DNA of 64,000 nucleotides from an uncultured Serinicoccus sp. (lineage in GTDB: Bacteria; Actinomycetota; Actinomycetes; Actinomycetales; Dermatophilaceae). Made by a program: the position numbers and the translations under genes. Below, in pieces: positions 1 to 8,929 of this stretch (positions are counted from its first letter, which is position 1; the number at the start of each line of letters is the position of its first letter). The notes under the pieces were generated by a model. It made no database searches and was not told the origin of the DNA. It worked only from the letters and a program-made list of their open reading frames with translations. The stretch lies in assembly GCF_947500995.1 (NCBI RefSeq), contig NZ_CANMUA010000006.1, forward strand, positions 186,001 through 250,000, given 5' to 3'.

Positions 1-2
1 AG

Positions 3-1046
3 CACGTCGTGGAGGCCCGGCTCGACGCCCCCGCCGGGGTGAGCGCGCTGCTGGGGCCCAACGGCTCGGGCAAGACCACCCTGCTGCTCGCGCTCGCCGG
101 CCTCCTCCACGCCGAGCGGGCCCGCGTCGAGGTGGCGGGGCGCACCTGGGCCGGGGACGGGGTCGACCTCGCGCCCGCCCGGCGCAGCGTCGGCCTGGTG
201 CTGGCCGACCCGGTGCTCTTCGGCCACCTCAGCCTGCTCGACAACGTCGCCTTCGGCCCGCGCTCGAGGGGTATGCCGCGGCGCGCCGCCCGCGACCGCG
301 CCCGGGAGGAGCTGGAGCGGGTGGGTCTGGGCGAGCTGCTCCGCCGCCGGCCCGCGCAGGTCTCCAGCGGCCAGGCGCAGCGGGCGGCGCTCGCTCGCGC
401 CCTGGCCACGGATCCCGACGTGCTGCTGCTGGACGAGCCGCTGTCCGCGCTGGACCCGCAGACCCGGTCCCGCACCCGGGCCGACCTCGCGACCCGGCTG
501 CGCGACTACCCGGGGGTCACCCTGCTCACCACCCACGACCCGCTGGACGCGCTGACGCTGGCCGACCGGCTGCTCTTCCTCGAGGACGGGCACCTCACCC
601 AGACCGGGACGCCGGGTGAGGTGGTCGCCCGGCCGCGCACCCCCTACGTCGCCTCGCTGGTCGGGCTCAACCTGCTCGCCGGCACGCTGGTGGACCGGGA
701 AGGGTGGGCGGTGGAGCTGCGGCCTGCCGGCGGGCGGTCCGCCGGCCGGCTCGTGCTCGCCGAGGCGCCGGAGGACGCCGCGGCCGGCGAGCAGGTCTGG
801 GCGAGCGTCAACCCCGCAGCCGTCGCCCTCTTCTCGCGACGGCCGCAGGCCTCCGCCCGCAACCTGTGGCTGCTGCGGGTCGAGTCGGTGACCGTCACCG
901 GCCAGCGCGCCCGGGTCCACCTCACCGGCGACGTCGACCTCGTCGCCGAGGTGACGCTGGGGGCGGTGGCGGCGCTCGACGTCCAGCGCGGGCGCGAGCT
1001 GTGGGCCGCCGTCAAGGCGACCGAGATCCACGCCTACCCCGCCTGA
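3..1046 (+). CDS. ABC transporter ATP-binding protein, ModC-like (5' truncated)
   Basis: ATPase subunit of an importer, most like the molybdate type (ModC). The frame is already open at the window edge, so the true start lies upstream; a GTG at 9 is probably internal. In residues counted from that GTG, Walker A GPNGSGKTT is at 16-24, the signature is SSGQAQ at 119-124 (family norm LSGGQ, so slightly divergent), Walker B LLLLDEP-like at 138-145 and the H-loop histidine about 176. Residues 215-345 form a C-terminal regulatory region of the TOBE/molybdate-binding kind. The permease partner would lie upstream, outside the window. Substrate specificity is inferred; sulfate or another anion is possible. 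Confidence 0.8.
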   Translation, partial: HVVEARLDAPAGVSALLGPNGSGKTTLLLALAGLLHAERARVEVAGRTWAGDGVDLAPARRSVGLVLADPVLFGHLSLLDNVAFGPRSRGMPRRAARDRAREELERVGLGELLRRRPAQVSSGQAQRAALARALATDPDVLLLDEPLSALDPQTRSRTRADLATRLRDYPGVTLLTTHDPLDALTLADRLLFLEDGHLTQTGTPGEVVARPRTPYVASLVGLNLLAGTLVDREGWAVELRPAGGRSAGRLVLAEAPEDAAAGEQVWASVNPAAVALFSRRPQASARNLWLLRVESVTVTGQRARVHLTGDVDLVAEVTLGAVAALDVQRGRELWAAVKATEIHAYPA

Positions 1047-1053
1047 CCCCTCG

Positions 1054-1151
1054 CACCGGACGCGTGGTCAACACCCACCGGACGCGCCGTCAGAGGACAC
1101 CGGACGCGTGGTCAGCCCCCACCAGACGCGTGGTCGGGCCGCACCGGACAC
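1054..1151. repeat. Tandem direct-repeat array, 22-bp period
   Basis: Five copies of a unit CACCGGACGCGTGGTCA begin at 1054, 1076, 1098, 1120 and 1142, exactly 22 bp apart. Copies 1 and 3 are identical over 17 bp, copy 2 has CC for TG, copy 4 has A for G at position 5, and copy 5 keeps only about the first 8 bases. The 5-bp spacers differ. The core ACGCGT is a palindrome. The array fills the gap between the ABC ATPase gene and the acyl-CoA dehydrogenase gene and is non-coding in any convincing frame. Confidence 0.85.
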
Positions 1152-1227
1152 TCGGCGGGGACGGCCACCGAGTCCCTCCCCCGCACCCGGCCCTCGCCCG
1201 GTTAGCAGGTGACGCGACGTCCGGAAC

Positions 1228-1233
1228 TATCGT
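1228..1233 (+). promoter_or_regulatory. Possible -10 hexamer (TATCGT) of acyl-CoA dehydrogenase gene
   Basis: TATCGT ends 8 bases before the ATG at 1242, and the same CTATCGTC octamer stands just before the start of the small gene at 3258. This geometry would give a leaderless or almost leaderless transcript. No good -35 box is seen. Confidence 0.35.
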
Positions 1234-1241
1234 CCTGGAGC

Positions 1242-2396
<1,155 letters not shown>

Positions 2397-2414
2397 CCCC
2401 TGAGAGGATCCACC

Positions 2415-3203
2415 ATGCAGATCACCGAGCGCACCGTCGCCCTCGTCACCGGCGCCGCCAGCGGCCTGGGCGAGCAGAGCGCCCGCCGCCTCCTCTCGGC
2501 CGGTGCCCGGGTCCTGCTGGTCGACCTGCCCGGGGGGCGCGGCGAGGAGCTGGCCGGCGAGCTGTCCACCGAGCACGGCGAGGGCCGCGTCTCCTTCGCC
2601 GCCGCCGACGTGCGGGACGCCGAGCAGGTCGCGGCCGCCGTGCAGGCCGCGGTCGACCTCGGGGAGCTGCGTGTCGTCGTCAACTGCGCCGGCGTCGCCA
2701 CGCCCGGCCGGATCCTCTCGCGGCGCGGGGTGCTGGACCTCGAGGCATACCGCACCGTCGTGGAGATCAACCTCATCGGCACCTTCAACGTGCTGCGCCT
2801 CGCGGCCGAGGCCATGGCGGCCAACGAGCCCGACCTCGCCGAGCACGGGGACCGCGGCGTCATCGTCATGACCGCCAGCGTCGCGGCCTTCGACGGGCAG
2901 ATCGGGCAGGCGGCCTACGCCAGCTCCAAGGCCGGGGTCGTCGGCCTGACCCTCACCGCCGCCCGCGACCTCGCCGACAAGGGCATCCGCGTGATGACCA
3001 TCGCTCCCGGGGTCTTCGAGACGCCGATGATGGCGGGGCTCGGCGACGACGTGAAGGACTCGCTCGAGGCGCTGGTCCCCCACCCCTCCCGGCTCGGCAG
3101 GCCGGAGGAGTACGCCTCGCTCGTCGCCCACATCGTCGAGAACCCCATGCTCAACGGTGAGGTCATCCGTCTCGACGGAGCGCTGCGGATGCCCCCGCGC
3201 TGA
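2415..3203 (+). CDS. SDR-family 3-hydroxyacyl-CoA dehydrogenase-like protein
   Basis: NAD(P)-dependent short-chain dehydrogenase, 262 aa. It has the nucleotide-binding TGAASGLG (residues 10-17), the NCAG motif, catalytic serine in MTAS, and YASSK (YxxxK). The pattern of SVAAFDGQIGQAAY and the C-terminal GEVIRLDGA is that of the HSD17B10/SDR5C group (3-hydroxy-2-methylbutyryl-CoA or 3-hydroxyacyl-CoA dehydrogenase). Start ATG is preceded by GAGAGGA at good spacing. Its place right after an acyl-CoA dehydrogenase supports a role in acyl-CoA oxidation. Confidence 0.9.
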   Translation: MQITERTVALVTGAASGLGEQSARRLLSAGARVLLVDLPGGRGEELAGELSTEHGEGRVSFAAADVRDAEQVAAAVQAAVDLGELRVVVNCAGVATPGRILSRRGVLDLEAYRTVVEINLIGTFNVLRLAAEAMAANEPDLAEHGDRGVIVMTASVAAFDGQIGQAAYASSKAGVVGLTLTAARDLADKGIRVMTIAPGVFETPMMAGLGDDVKDSLEALVPHPSRLGRPEEYASLVAHIVENPMLNGEVIRLDGALRMPPR

Positions 3204-3245
3204 CCCGGCCTGCCCGCCTGCCGCGCGACCCGCGGACCGGGCACC

Positions 3246-3251
3246 TATCGT
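3246..3251 (+). promoter_or_regulatory. Possible -10 hexamer (TATCGT), leaderless
   Basis: TATCGT lies 6 bases before the ATG at 3258. The flanking octamer CTATCGTC is identical to that at 1227-1234, suggesting a shared promoter style. No -35 consensus is visible. Confidence 0.35.
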
Positions 3252-3257
3252 CGAGGG

Positions 3258-3605
3258 ATGAGCTACCCCCTGACCAAGACGATGGCCGCGCTGACCGCCG
3301 GGTATGCCGTCTTCGCCGCCGTCCGTCCCTCTCACCTGTCCTCGGCGCTCGACGAGACGGGTGCGGCCGCGCAGGCCACCGACCGGCTCGCGTGGACCTA
3401 CGCCGTGCGCGACCTGAGCACCAGTGCGCTCGCCTTCGTGCCCGGCCTGGCACCGGTGGCGGGTCTGCTGCGGATCACCGGTGACCTGGGGGACGCTGCC
3501 ATCCTCGGCAGCACCGGCCCGGCGTCCGAGCGGGCCAAGCTCGCCGGGGTCCCGCTCACCTGGGCCGCCCTCAACGCGGCGGCACTGATCGCCGACCGGC
3601 GCTGA
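3258..3605 (+). CDS. Small hydrophobic protein of unknown function
   Basis: 115 aa, not recognised. It is alanine- and leucine-rich with three weakly hydrophobic stretches (about residues 5-20, 53-72 and 92-112), so it is probably a small membrane protein. Its 3' end overlaps the convergent DoxX-like gene by 35 bp, which supports antisense interplay between the two transcripts. ATG at 3258 follows GAGGG and a possible leaderless promoter. Confidence 0.65.
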   Translation: MSYPLTKTMAALTAGYAVFAAVRPSHLSSALDETGAAAQATDRLAWTYAVRDLSTSALAFVPGLAPVAGLLRITGDLGDAAILGSTGPASERAKLAGVPLTWAALNAAALIADRR

Positions 3606-4029
3606 CGGACCCCTCCCGCCGCAGCAGCTGGTGGCGGTCCCGCCACGCGGCGGTCGACCACAGCGCCCAGGCCACGAGGACGGGCTGGAAGAACAGTCTC
3701 GTCAGCCGGGCCTGGTCGGTGTCCAGGCCGAAGCCGTCCGTGCCCTCGACGTACTGCGCGACGTTGCCCGGGAAGATGGCGACGAAGAAGGCCGCGGTGG
3801 CCCAGCCGACGGGGACCTTCCACCGCGGCAGCGCCACCAGTGCCGCCCCGAGCCCGACCTCGGCGATGCCGGAGAGCACCACCACGAGGTCGGGGTCGAC
3901 CGGCACCCACGACGGCACCTGCGCCTGGAACTCCTCGCGGGCCACGGTGAGGTGCGACACCCCGGTGAAGAGCAGCGTGCCGCCGAGCAGCACCCGGCCT
4001 GTCGCGCGGGCGAGACGGTGCAGGTCCAT
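3571..4029 (-). CDS. DoxX-like membrane protein
   Basis: 152 aa with four predicted transmembrane helices, beginning near RVLLGGTLLFTGVSHL and including VVLSGIAEVGLGAALVAL and GWATAAFFVAIFPGNVAQY. The GxxxFxGxSHL opening and the FPGNVxQ segment match the DoxX/DoxX-like family of small four-helix proteins, whose function is mostly unknown (redox or quinone-linked in some members). Start ATG at 4029 gives an N-terminus right at the first helix. Converges with and overlaps the preceding gene by 35 bp. Confidence 0.75.
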   Translation of the reverse strand: MDLHRLARATGRVLLGGTLLFTGVSHLTVAREEFQAQVPSWVPVDPDLVVVLSGIAEVGLGAALVALPRWKVPVGWATAAFFVAIFPGNVAQYVEGTDGFGLDTDQARLTRLFFQPVLVAWALWSTAAWRDRHQLLRREGSVSAGRRSVPPR

Positions 4030-4058
4030 GCGGCGATGGTAGGCGCTCACCCTGGGGC

Positions 4059-5744
4059 TCAGGGCAGGAAGATCCCGTTGCCCGGGCCGAGCGGCAGGTC
4101 GAAGAAGTACCAGATGCCGACGAGCGCGGCCCAGGACACCCAGAACGGCACGACGAAGACGACGAGCCGGGCGATGACGGTGCCCAGCCCGGCGTCCGGC
4201 TCGTAGCGGCGCAGCAGGCCGAGGATGACGATCATGTAGGGGTTGAGCGGGGTGACGATCTGCGTGGCGGAGTCGCCGACCCGGAAGGCCGCCTGGGTGA
4301 AGGCCGGCTCCAGGCCGATGAGCGCGAACATCGGCACGAAGACCGCCGCCATGATCGTCCACATCGAGGACCCGGACACGATGAAGAGGTTGAGGCAGGA
4401 GGCCAGCAGGATGAAGCCCAGCACCGCCGGGAAGCCGGTGAGCCCGCTCGCCTCCAGCCCGGCCGCCCCGTTGACCGCGATCCACGCCCCGATCCCGGTC
4501 CAGTTGAACAGGGCGATGAACTGACCCAGCACGAAGGCCAGGATGAGGAAGCTCATCATGTCCTTCACCGCCGAGCTCATCATCCGCACGATGTCGCCCA
4601 TGCCCGACACCGTCCCGACGACCCGTCCGTAGACCACGCCCATGGTCATGAAGTAGGCGAAGACGAGGAAGACGATCGAGTCCAGCAGCGGGGAGCTCGG
4701 GAGGAAGCCGCCCTCCTCGTTGCGCCACGGCGAGGCCGGCACCAGCAGGGCGACCACCACGACCACGGTGAGCAGCCCGGCGGCGGCCAGGGACCACCAC
4801 AACCCCCGCGTCTCGACCGCCGACAGCTCGGGGTCGACGGTGTCGTCGGCCGTGTCGGCGTCGTTGGGCGCCTCCACGTCGACCGCCTGGTCGCCCCGGG
4901 CGCCACGACCCCGTCCGGCCTCCTCCGGCGCCTCCGCCGAGCCGGCCCCGCCCGGCTGCCCGGCCTCCTCCCCGGCGTCGACCTGCGCGGTCGGCACGTC
5001 CTGCTTGACCATCCGCGGCTCGAGGATCCGGTCGATGATGAAGCCGCACACCATGCCCAGCAGCAGGGCCGCGACGACGTTGAAGTAGTAGTTCGAGACC
5101 GGGTTGACCGGGGTGGTCTCGATGCCCGGCAGGGACTCCATCACCCCGGTCGTGATGCCGGCGAAGAGCGCGTCCAGCGACGTGGGCACCAGCGCGGTCG
5201 AGTAGCCGGCGCCCACCGCGGCGAAGCCGCCGAGCAGCCCGGCCACCGGGTGCCGACCGGCCGCCTTGAAGACGAGGGCGGCCAGCGGTGGGATGATGAT
5301 GAAGGCCGAGTCCGCCATGACGGAGCCGGTCACGCCGACGATCCCGACGACGTAGGGCAGCATCCACCGGGGCGCCGAGCCGAAGGACTTGCGGACCACC
5401 GCCGCGAGCATCCCGGTCTTCTCGGCGACGCCGACGGCCAGCAGGATCGTGAGCACCGTCTGCAGCGGCGGGAAGCCGATGAAGTTGGGTCCCAGGTTGC
5501 TGGTGAACCACGCCAGCCCCTCACCGGTGAACAGCCCACGGATCTCGATCGGCCCGTCCTCGGTGCCGGGCACCGTCACCGTGACGTCGGCGAGCGCCAT
5601 CCCGGTCGAGACGACCCCCGTGATGAGCAGCAGGATGAGGAAGAGGGTGAACGGCTCGGGGAGCTTGTTGCCCCACCGCTCGATGGTGGTGAGGAGCCGG
5701 TCACCGACCCCTCGGCGCTCGCGCTCTGTGGTGGCAGTGGTCAT
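4059..5744 (-). CDS. AbgT family transporter
   Basis: 561-aa membrane protein of the AbgT family, whose known members import p-aminobenzoyl-glutamate or export folate-like drugs by ion coupling. About eleven hydrophobic segments are visible; the conserved half-repeat motifs DSAFIIIPPLAALVF and RVGDSATQIVTPLNPY are present, as in AbgT proteins. Between the two halves (about residues 250-315) is an unusually long acidic, Gly/Ala-rich cytoplasmic loop. ATG at 5744 is preceded by GGAGGG. The gene follows an M20 amidohydrolase by 74 bases on the same strand, the classic abgB-abgT pairing, so the pair likely imports and cleaves an aminoacyl or aminobenzoyl amide. Confidence 0.92.
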   Translation of the reverse strand: MTTATTERERRGVGDRLLTTIERWGNKLPEPFTLFLILLLITGVVSTGMALADVTVTVPGTEDGPIEIRGLFTGEGLAWFTSNLGPNFIGFPPLQTVLTILLAVGVAEKTGMLAAVVRKSFGSAPRWMLPYVVGIVGVTGSVMADSAFIIIPPLAALVFKAAGRHPVAGLLGGFAAVGAGYSTALVPTSLDALFAGITTGVMESLPGIETTPVNPVSNYYFNVVAALLLGMVCGFIIDRILEPRMVKQDVPTAQVDAGEEAGQPGGAGSAEAPEEAGRGRGARGDQAVDVEAPNDADTADDTVDPELSAVETRGLWWSLAAAGLLTVVVVVALLVPASPWRNEEGGFLPSSPLLDSIVFLVFAYFMTMGVVYGRVVGTVSGMGDIVRMMSSAVKDMMSFLILAFVLGQFIALFNWTGIGAWIAVNGAAGLEASGLTGFPAVLGFILLASCLNLFIVSGSSMWTIMAAVFVPMFALIGLEPAFTQAAFRVGDSATQIVTPLNPYMIVILGLLRRYEPDAGLGTVIARLVVFVVPFWVSWAALVGIWYFFDLPLGPGNGIFLP

Positions 5745-5818
5745 GGCGTCCCTCCGGTATGTCGTGGGGCCGGGCGGCGGGCGCCGCTCCGTCGGGGTGG
5801 TGCCCGGGCGGGCGCCGC

Positions 5819-7168
5819 TCAGTCGAAGTACGTGGCGGGGTCGAGGGCTCCGCCGGCGGCCTCGAACTCCTCGCGCGCCGCGCGCGCCAGCTCCTCGTCG
5901 GCCAGGAAGTCCCAGGCCGTGTGGGCCAGCCCGACCGCACCGTCGACCGCCGCCCGCTCGGCGGCCTCGGTGGCGGCGGCCGCCGCGAACTCCTCGGTGT
6001 GCAGCGCGGCGTCGGGCCCGGCGATGGCGATCATCGGGTGGATGCCGGGCACCCGGACGCTGACGTTGCCGAAGTCGGTGGACCCGGCGAGCACGTCGGG
6101 CACGGTCCCGGCGGGCAGCACCTGCCGGCCGCGCTCCCCCAGGCTGCGCACCCAGCGCCCGCCCAGGGCGGCGCTGCCGCGGATGGGTAGCGAGGGTGGG
6201 TAGTGGTCCCACTCCAGCTCGACCGTGGTGTCGGTCATGGTCGCGGCGCCCTGCATGACCCGCTCGACCCGACCGGAGAGGTCGACGAGCGTCCGAGGGT
6301 AGGCCGAGCGCACGTAGAGCTGCATCGTCGCCGAGCCGGTGATGATCGACGGACGCGTGCCCCCCTCGGTGATGACCGCGTGCACGCGGTCCGAGGGCGG
6401 CATCTGCTGCCGGAGCAGCCCGATCCCCTGGTAGGCGAGTGCGGCCGCGTCGAGGGCGTTGCGGCCCTGGAACGGCTGGGCGGAGGCGTGCGCGGGGTGG
6501 CCGGTGAAGGTGGCGCGCAGCAGCCGGCGCCCCAGGAAGAGGGTGTCGACGACGTCGTAGCCGAACGGGTGCGTCATACAGGCGGCGTCCAGGCCGTCCC
6601 ACGCGCCGCCGCGGGCCATGACCTCCTTGCCGGTGTGTCCCTCCTCGGCCGGCGTGCCGAGGAAGACGACCCGGCCCTGCACCTCGCTGCCGGCCTCGGC
6701 GACCAGCCGCGCGAGGGCGATGAACGCCCCCACCCCCGTGGCGGCGATGACGTTGTGGCCGCACGCGTGGCCGATCCCGGGGAGCGCGTCGTACTCGCTC
6801 AGGACCGCCACCGTGCGGTGCCGGTCGGGGTCGAAGCCGGGGGTGGCGACCTCCGCCCGCAGCGCGGTCTCGACGCCGTGGGCCCCGACCTCGACCGGTA
6901 TGCCGGTGCGCCGGGTGATCAGGTCGGCGAGCAGGGCGGCAGAGCGGTGCTCCTCGTAGGCCAGCTCGGGGTCGGCGTGCAGCTGCCGCGCCACCCCCAC
7001 CAGGTCCTCGGTGCCTTCCTCGACCAGGGCGCTCAGGCGCGCGAGATCCTCCTGCGGCGCCCCGGCGAAGGGGCTGTCGGGCGGGTCGGCCGCGGCGACG
7101 GTCGCGCGGGTCTGCCGCTCGAGCTCGTCGAGGAAGGCCGTCGAGATGCGGGGTGCGTCAGGCTGCAT
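5819..7168 (-). CDS. M20 family amidohydrolase (AbgB-like)
   Basis: 449-aa dinuclear-metal amidohydrolase of the M20D/AbgB type. Visible metal ligands are GIGHACGHNV (HxCGH), TPAEEGHTGK (EE) and the distal histidine in GIHPMIAI; STDFGNVS is the usual substrate-contacting loop. Family members split p-aminobenzoyl-glutamate, N-acyl or indole-acyl amino acids. Start ATG 7168 was chosen because a good promoter ends directly upstream and the longer in-frame extension is proline-rich and not family-like. Co-directional with the AbgT transporter, which likely supplies its substrate. Confidence 0.9.
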   Translation of the reverse strand: MQPDAPRISTAFLDELERQTRATVAAADPPDSPFAGAPQEDLARLSALVEEGTEDLVGVARQLHADPELAYEEHRSAALLADLITRRTGIPVEVGAHGVETALRAEVATPGFDPDRHRTVAVLSEYDALPGIGHACGHNVIAATGVGAFIALARLVAEAGSEVQGRVVFLGTPAEEGHTGKEVMARGGAWDGLDAACMTHPFGYDVVDTLFLGRRLLRATFTGHPAHASAQPFQGRNALDAAALAYQGIGLLRQQMPPSDRVHAVITEGGTRPSIITGSATMQLYVRSAYPRTLVDLSGRVERVMQGAATMTDTTVELEWDHYPPSLPIRGSAALGGRWVRSLGERGRQVLPAGTVPDVLAGSTDFGNVSVRVPGIHPMIAIAGPDAALHTEEFAAAAATEAAERAAVDGAVGLAHTAWDFLADEELARAAREEFEAAGGALDPATYFD

Positions 7169-7175
7169 CTGCAGC

Positions 7176-7203
7176 AGACTACTCAGGTTGTAAGCGCTGT
7201 CGA
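7176..7203 (-). promoter_or_regulatory. Promoter of the amidohydrolase-abgT operon, probably leaderless
   Basis: On the minus strand, TCGACA (7203-7198), a 16-bp spacer and TAGTCT (7181-7176) precede the ATG at 7168 by 7 bases. The expected transcription start coincides with the start codon, so translation would be leaderless. Confidence 0.55.
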
Positions 7204-7301
7204 GGCGAGAACTCCGGACGCCTCCGTCGGGTGGCGCCACCCCGGGAGGGGGCCGGGGCGCAGACTGAGGCCCTGCCGTCGCCGATGAGAGGTCCCCCAC
7301 C

Positions 7302-7847
7302 ATGTGGTTCGACTCGTGGTCCACCGTCCTGAGGATCGTGCTCGTGGGAGCCGCCTCCTACGTCACGCTGGTGGTGCTCCTGCGCCTCGGCGGCAAGCGC
7401 ATCCTGGCCAAGCTCAGCGCCTTCGACCTGGTGGTCACGGTCGCGCTCGGGTCCATCCTGGCCAGCGCGGTGCTGAGCAAGGACGTGCTCTTCGTCGACG
7501 CCCTGACCGGCATGGCGCTGCTCGTCCTGGCGCAGATGATCGTCACCCTCGTCAGCAGCCGGTTGCCCGGAGGACGCTCCTTCGTCAACGCCGAACCCAG
7601 TCTGGTGGTCGCCCACGGCCGGCTCCTCGAGGACCAGCTCTCGCGGGTGCGGCTCACCCGCGACGAGGTCATGCAGGCCATCCGCTCCAGCGGTCACGGC
7701 GGGCTCGACTCGGTCGGCGCCGTGGTGCTGGAGCCGGACGGCACCCTGAGCGTCGTCGCCGGCTCCTCGGTCGGCGACGGGGAGGCGCTGGCGACCGTGC
7801 CCCGGTGGACGCCTCTGACCTGCGACGACGACGAGCTCCCTGAGTGA
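7302..7847 (+). CDS. DUF421 family membrane protein (YetF-like)
   Basis: 181 aa. Three N-terminal hydrophobic helices (about 8-28, 42-60, 64-82) are followed by a small soluble domain. The strings RLGGKRxLAKLSAFDLVVTVALGSI and the later LTRDEVMQAIRSSG fit the DUF421/YetF family, membrane proteins of uncertain function found mostly in Gram-positive bacteria. ATG at 7302 follows GAGAGG. It is transcribed divergently from the amidohydrolase with 133 bases between the starts, and stands alone. Confidence 0.87.
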   Translation: MWFDSWSTVLRIVLVGAASYVTLVVLLRLGGKRILAKLSAFDLVVTVALGSILASAVLSKDVLFVDALTGMALLVLAQMIVTLVSSRLPGGRSFVNAEPSLVVAHGRLLEDQLSRVRLTRDEVMQAIRSSGHGGLDSVGAVVLEPDGTLSVVAGSSVGDGEALATVPRWTPLTCDDDELPE

Positions 7848-7880
7848 TCCACATCACAACACACACTTTCGGCGAGCATC

Positions 7881-7909
7881 TGTTCAGCGGGGTGGTGGGG
7901 ACCTAGCAT
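7881..7909 (+). promoter_or_regulatory. Promoter for the secreted protein-sortase pair
   Basis: TGTTCA at 7881-7886, a 17-bp spacer and TAGCAT at 7904-7909 form a housekeeping-type promoter. It leaves a leader of about 65 bases before the ATG at 7982. Confidence 0.55.
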
Positions 7910-7981
7910 TCCGTCGACGGGGCGCCGCTCCGACCGGCCGCCATCGGCCGCGGATGCACCTCACCACCCCCGGAGACGCAC

Positions 7982-8929
7982 ATGTCCCTACCCCTCCCCA
8001 CCCTGCGCCCGCTGGTGGCCCTCCTGGCCGGCATCGCGCTCGTCCTCATGTCGCTCCTCGTCGTCCCGGCCGCCTCAGCCCTGGAGGACGACGCCTCGCA
8101 GACTGCTCAACCCGCTCCCGCCGAGGACGCGGCGGTCCAGGCGCTGCCGGCCGAGGACTTCGACGTCGAGTACGTCGGTCCGGAGTGCTGGGACAGCTCC
8201 TACAACGTCTACGTCGAGTACGCCGGGGACGACAGGGATCTGAACCTCGTGCTGCAGGAGGAGGTGGACGGCAGCTGGGTCACGATCGAGATCGAGCGCT
8301 TCTACGACGGATCGGCGGGCATCTACAGCGACTGGCTGGAGGAGGGCGAGGTCGCGACCTTCCAGGTGCTGGTCTACGACCGCACCGCCCCCGCGGAGCA
8401 GACCCTGCTGCACGGCCCGCTCGCCGTCACCGGCGTCTCGACCGAGGACTGCGACGAGTTCGACTCCCTCCCCGAGGAGGAGTGGACCTCGGCCGAGGTC
8501 ACCTGCGGGGCGGTGACCTTCACCAGCCGCACCGACGAGGAGGTCGTCGTCGTCTACGGCGACCCCTTCGCGGAGGATTTCGAGGGCTCCTTCCTCCTCG
8601 CCCCCGGCGCGTCCTCCACCGTCGAGGTCTCCGACGACCTCGTCTACTGGGCGAGCGCGACCGGCCTGGACGAGGACCTGGAGCCCACCGGCGAGGAGGT
8701 CCTCCTCGCCGGTGAGGGTGAGATCGAGGTCGAGCAGGACTGCGCCCCGGAGCCCGGCGAGCCCACGACCCCCGCGCAGCCGGCGCCCGCCCAGCCGGGC
8801 GGCGGTGAGCACCAGATCCCCGGGAAGGTCCAGACCGATGGAGGTGCCGACCCGCTGGCCACGGGCCTGGGTCTGGGCCTGGCCCTGCTGTCCCTGGCCG
8901 AGCTCGGCCTGGTGCGCCGCGGCGCGTGA
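7982..8929 (+). CDS. Secreted acidic protein with atypical cell-wall sorting tail
   Basis: 315 aa, not recognised in its central part. Residues 1-36 form a signal peptide (hydrophobic core LVALLAGIALVLMSLLVV, cleavage near ASA). The mature part is very acidic with two repeated beta-rich blocks, each with paired cysteines (ECWDSSYNV, EDCDEFD, EVTCGAVTF, QDCAPEP). A Pro/Ala linker (about 260-275) leads to IPGKVQTDGG, a hydrophobic segment and the basic end VRRGA, the architecture of a sortase substrate although not LPxTG. The next gene, a sortase, overlaps it by 4 bp, so it is the probable substrate. Confidence 0.75.
   Translation: MSLPLPTLRPLVALLAGIALVLMSLLVVPAASALEDDASQTAQPAPAEDAAVQALPAEDFDVEYVGPECWDSSYNVYVEYAGDDRDLNLVLQEEVDGSWVTIEIERFYDGSAGIYSDWLEEGEVATFQVLVYDRTAPAEQTLLHGPLAVTGVSTEDCDEFDSLPEEEWTSAEVTCGAVTFTSRTDEEVVVVYGDPFAEDFEGSFLLAPGASSTVEVSDDLVYWASATGLDEDLEPTGEEVLLAGEGEIEVEQDCAPEPGEPTTPAQPAPAQPGGGEHQIPGKVQTDGGADPLATGLGLGLALLSLAELGLVRRGA

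Noticed and set aside
1054-1151. CRISPR-like array
   Set aside because: Repeats are 17 bp with 5-bp spacers; no Cas genes; unit length far below CRISPR repeats.
4059-6764. Long minus-strand frame reading through the amidohydrolase into AbgT
   Set aside because: The N-terminal 340 residues are a shifted-frame shadow of the M20 gene; the AbgT protein begins at 5744.
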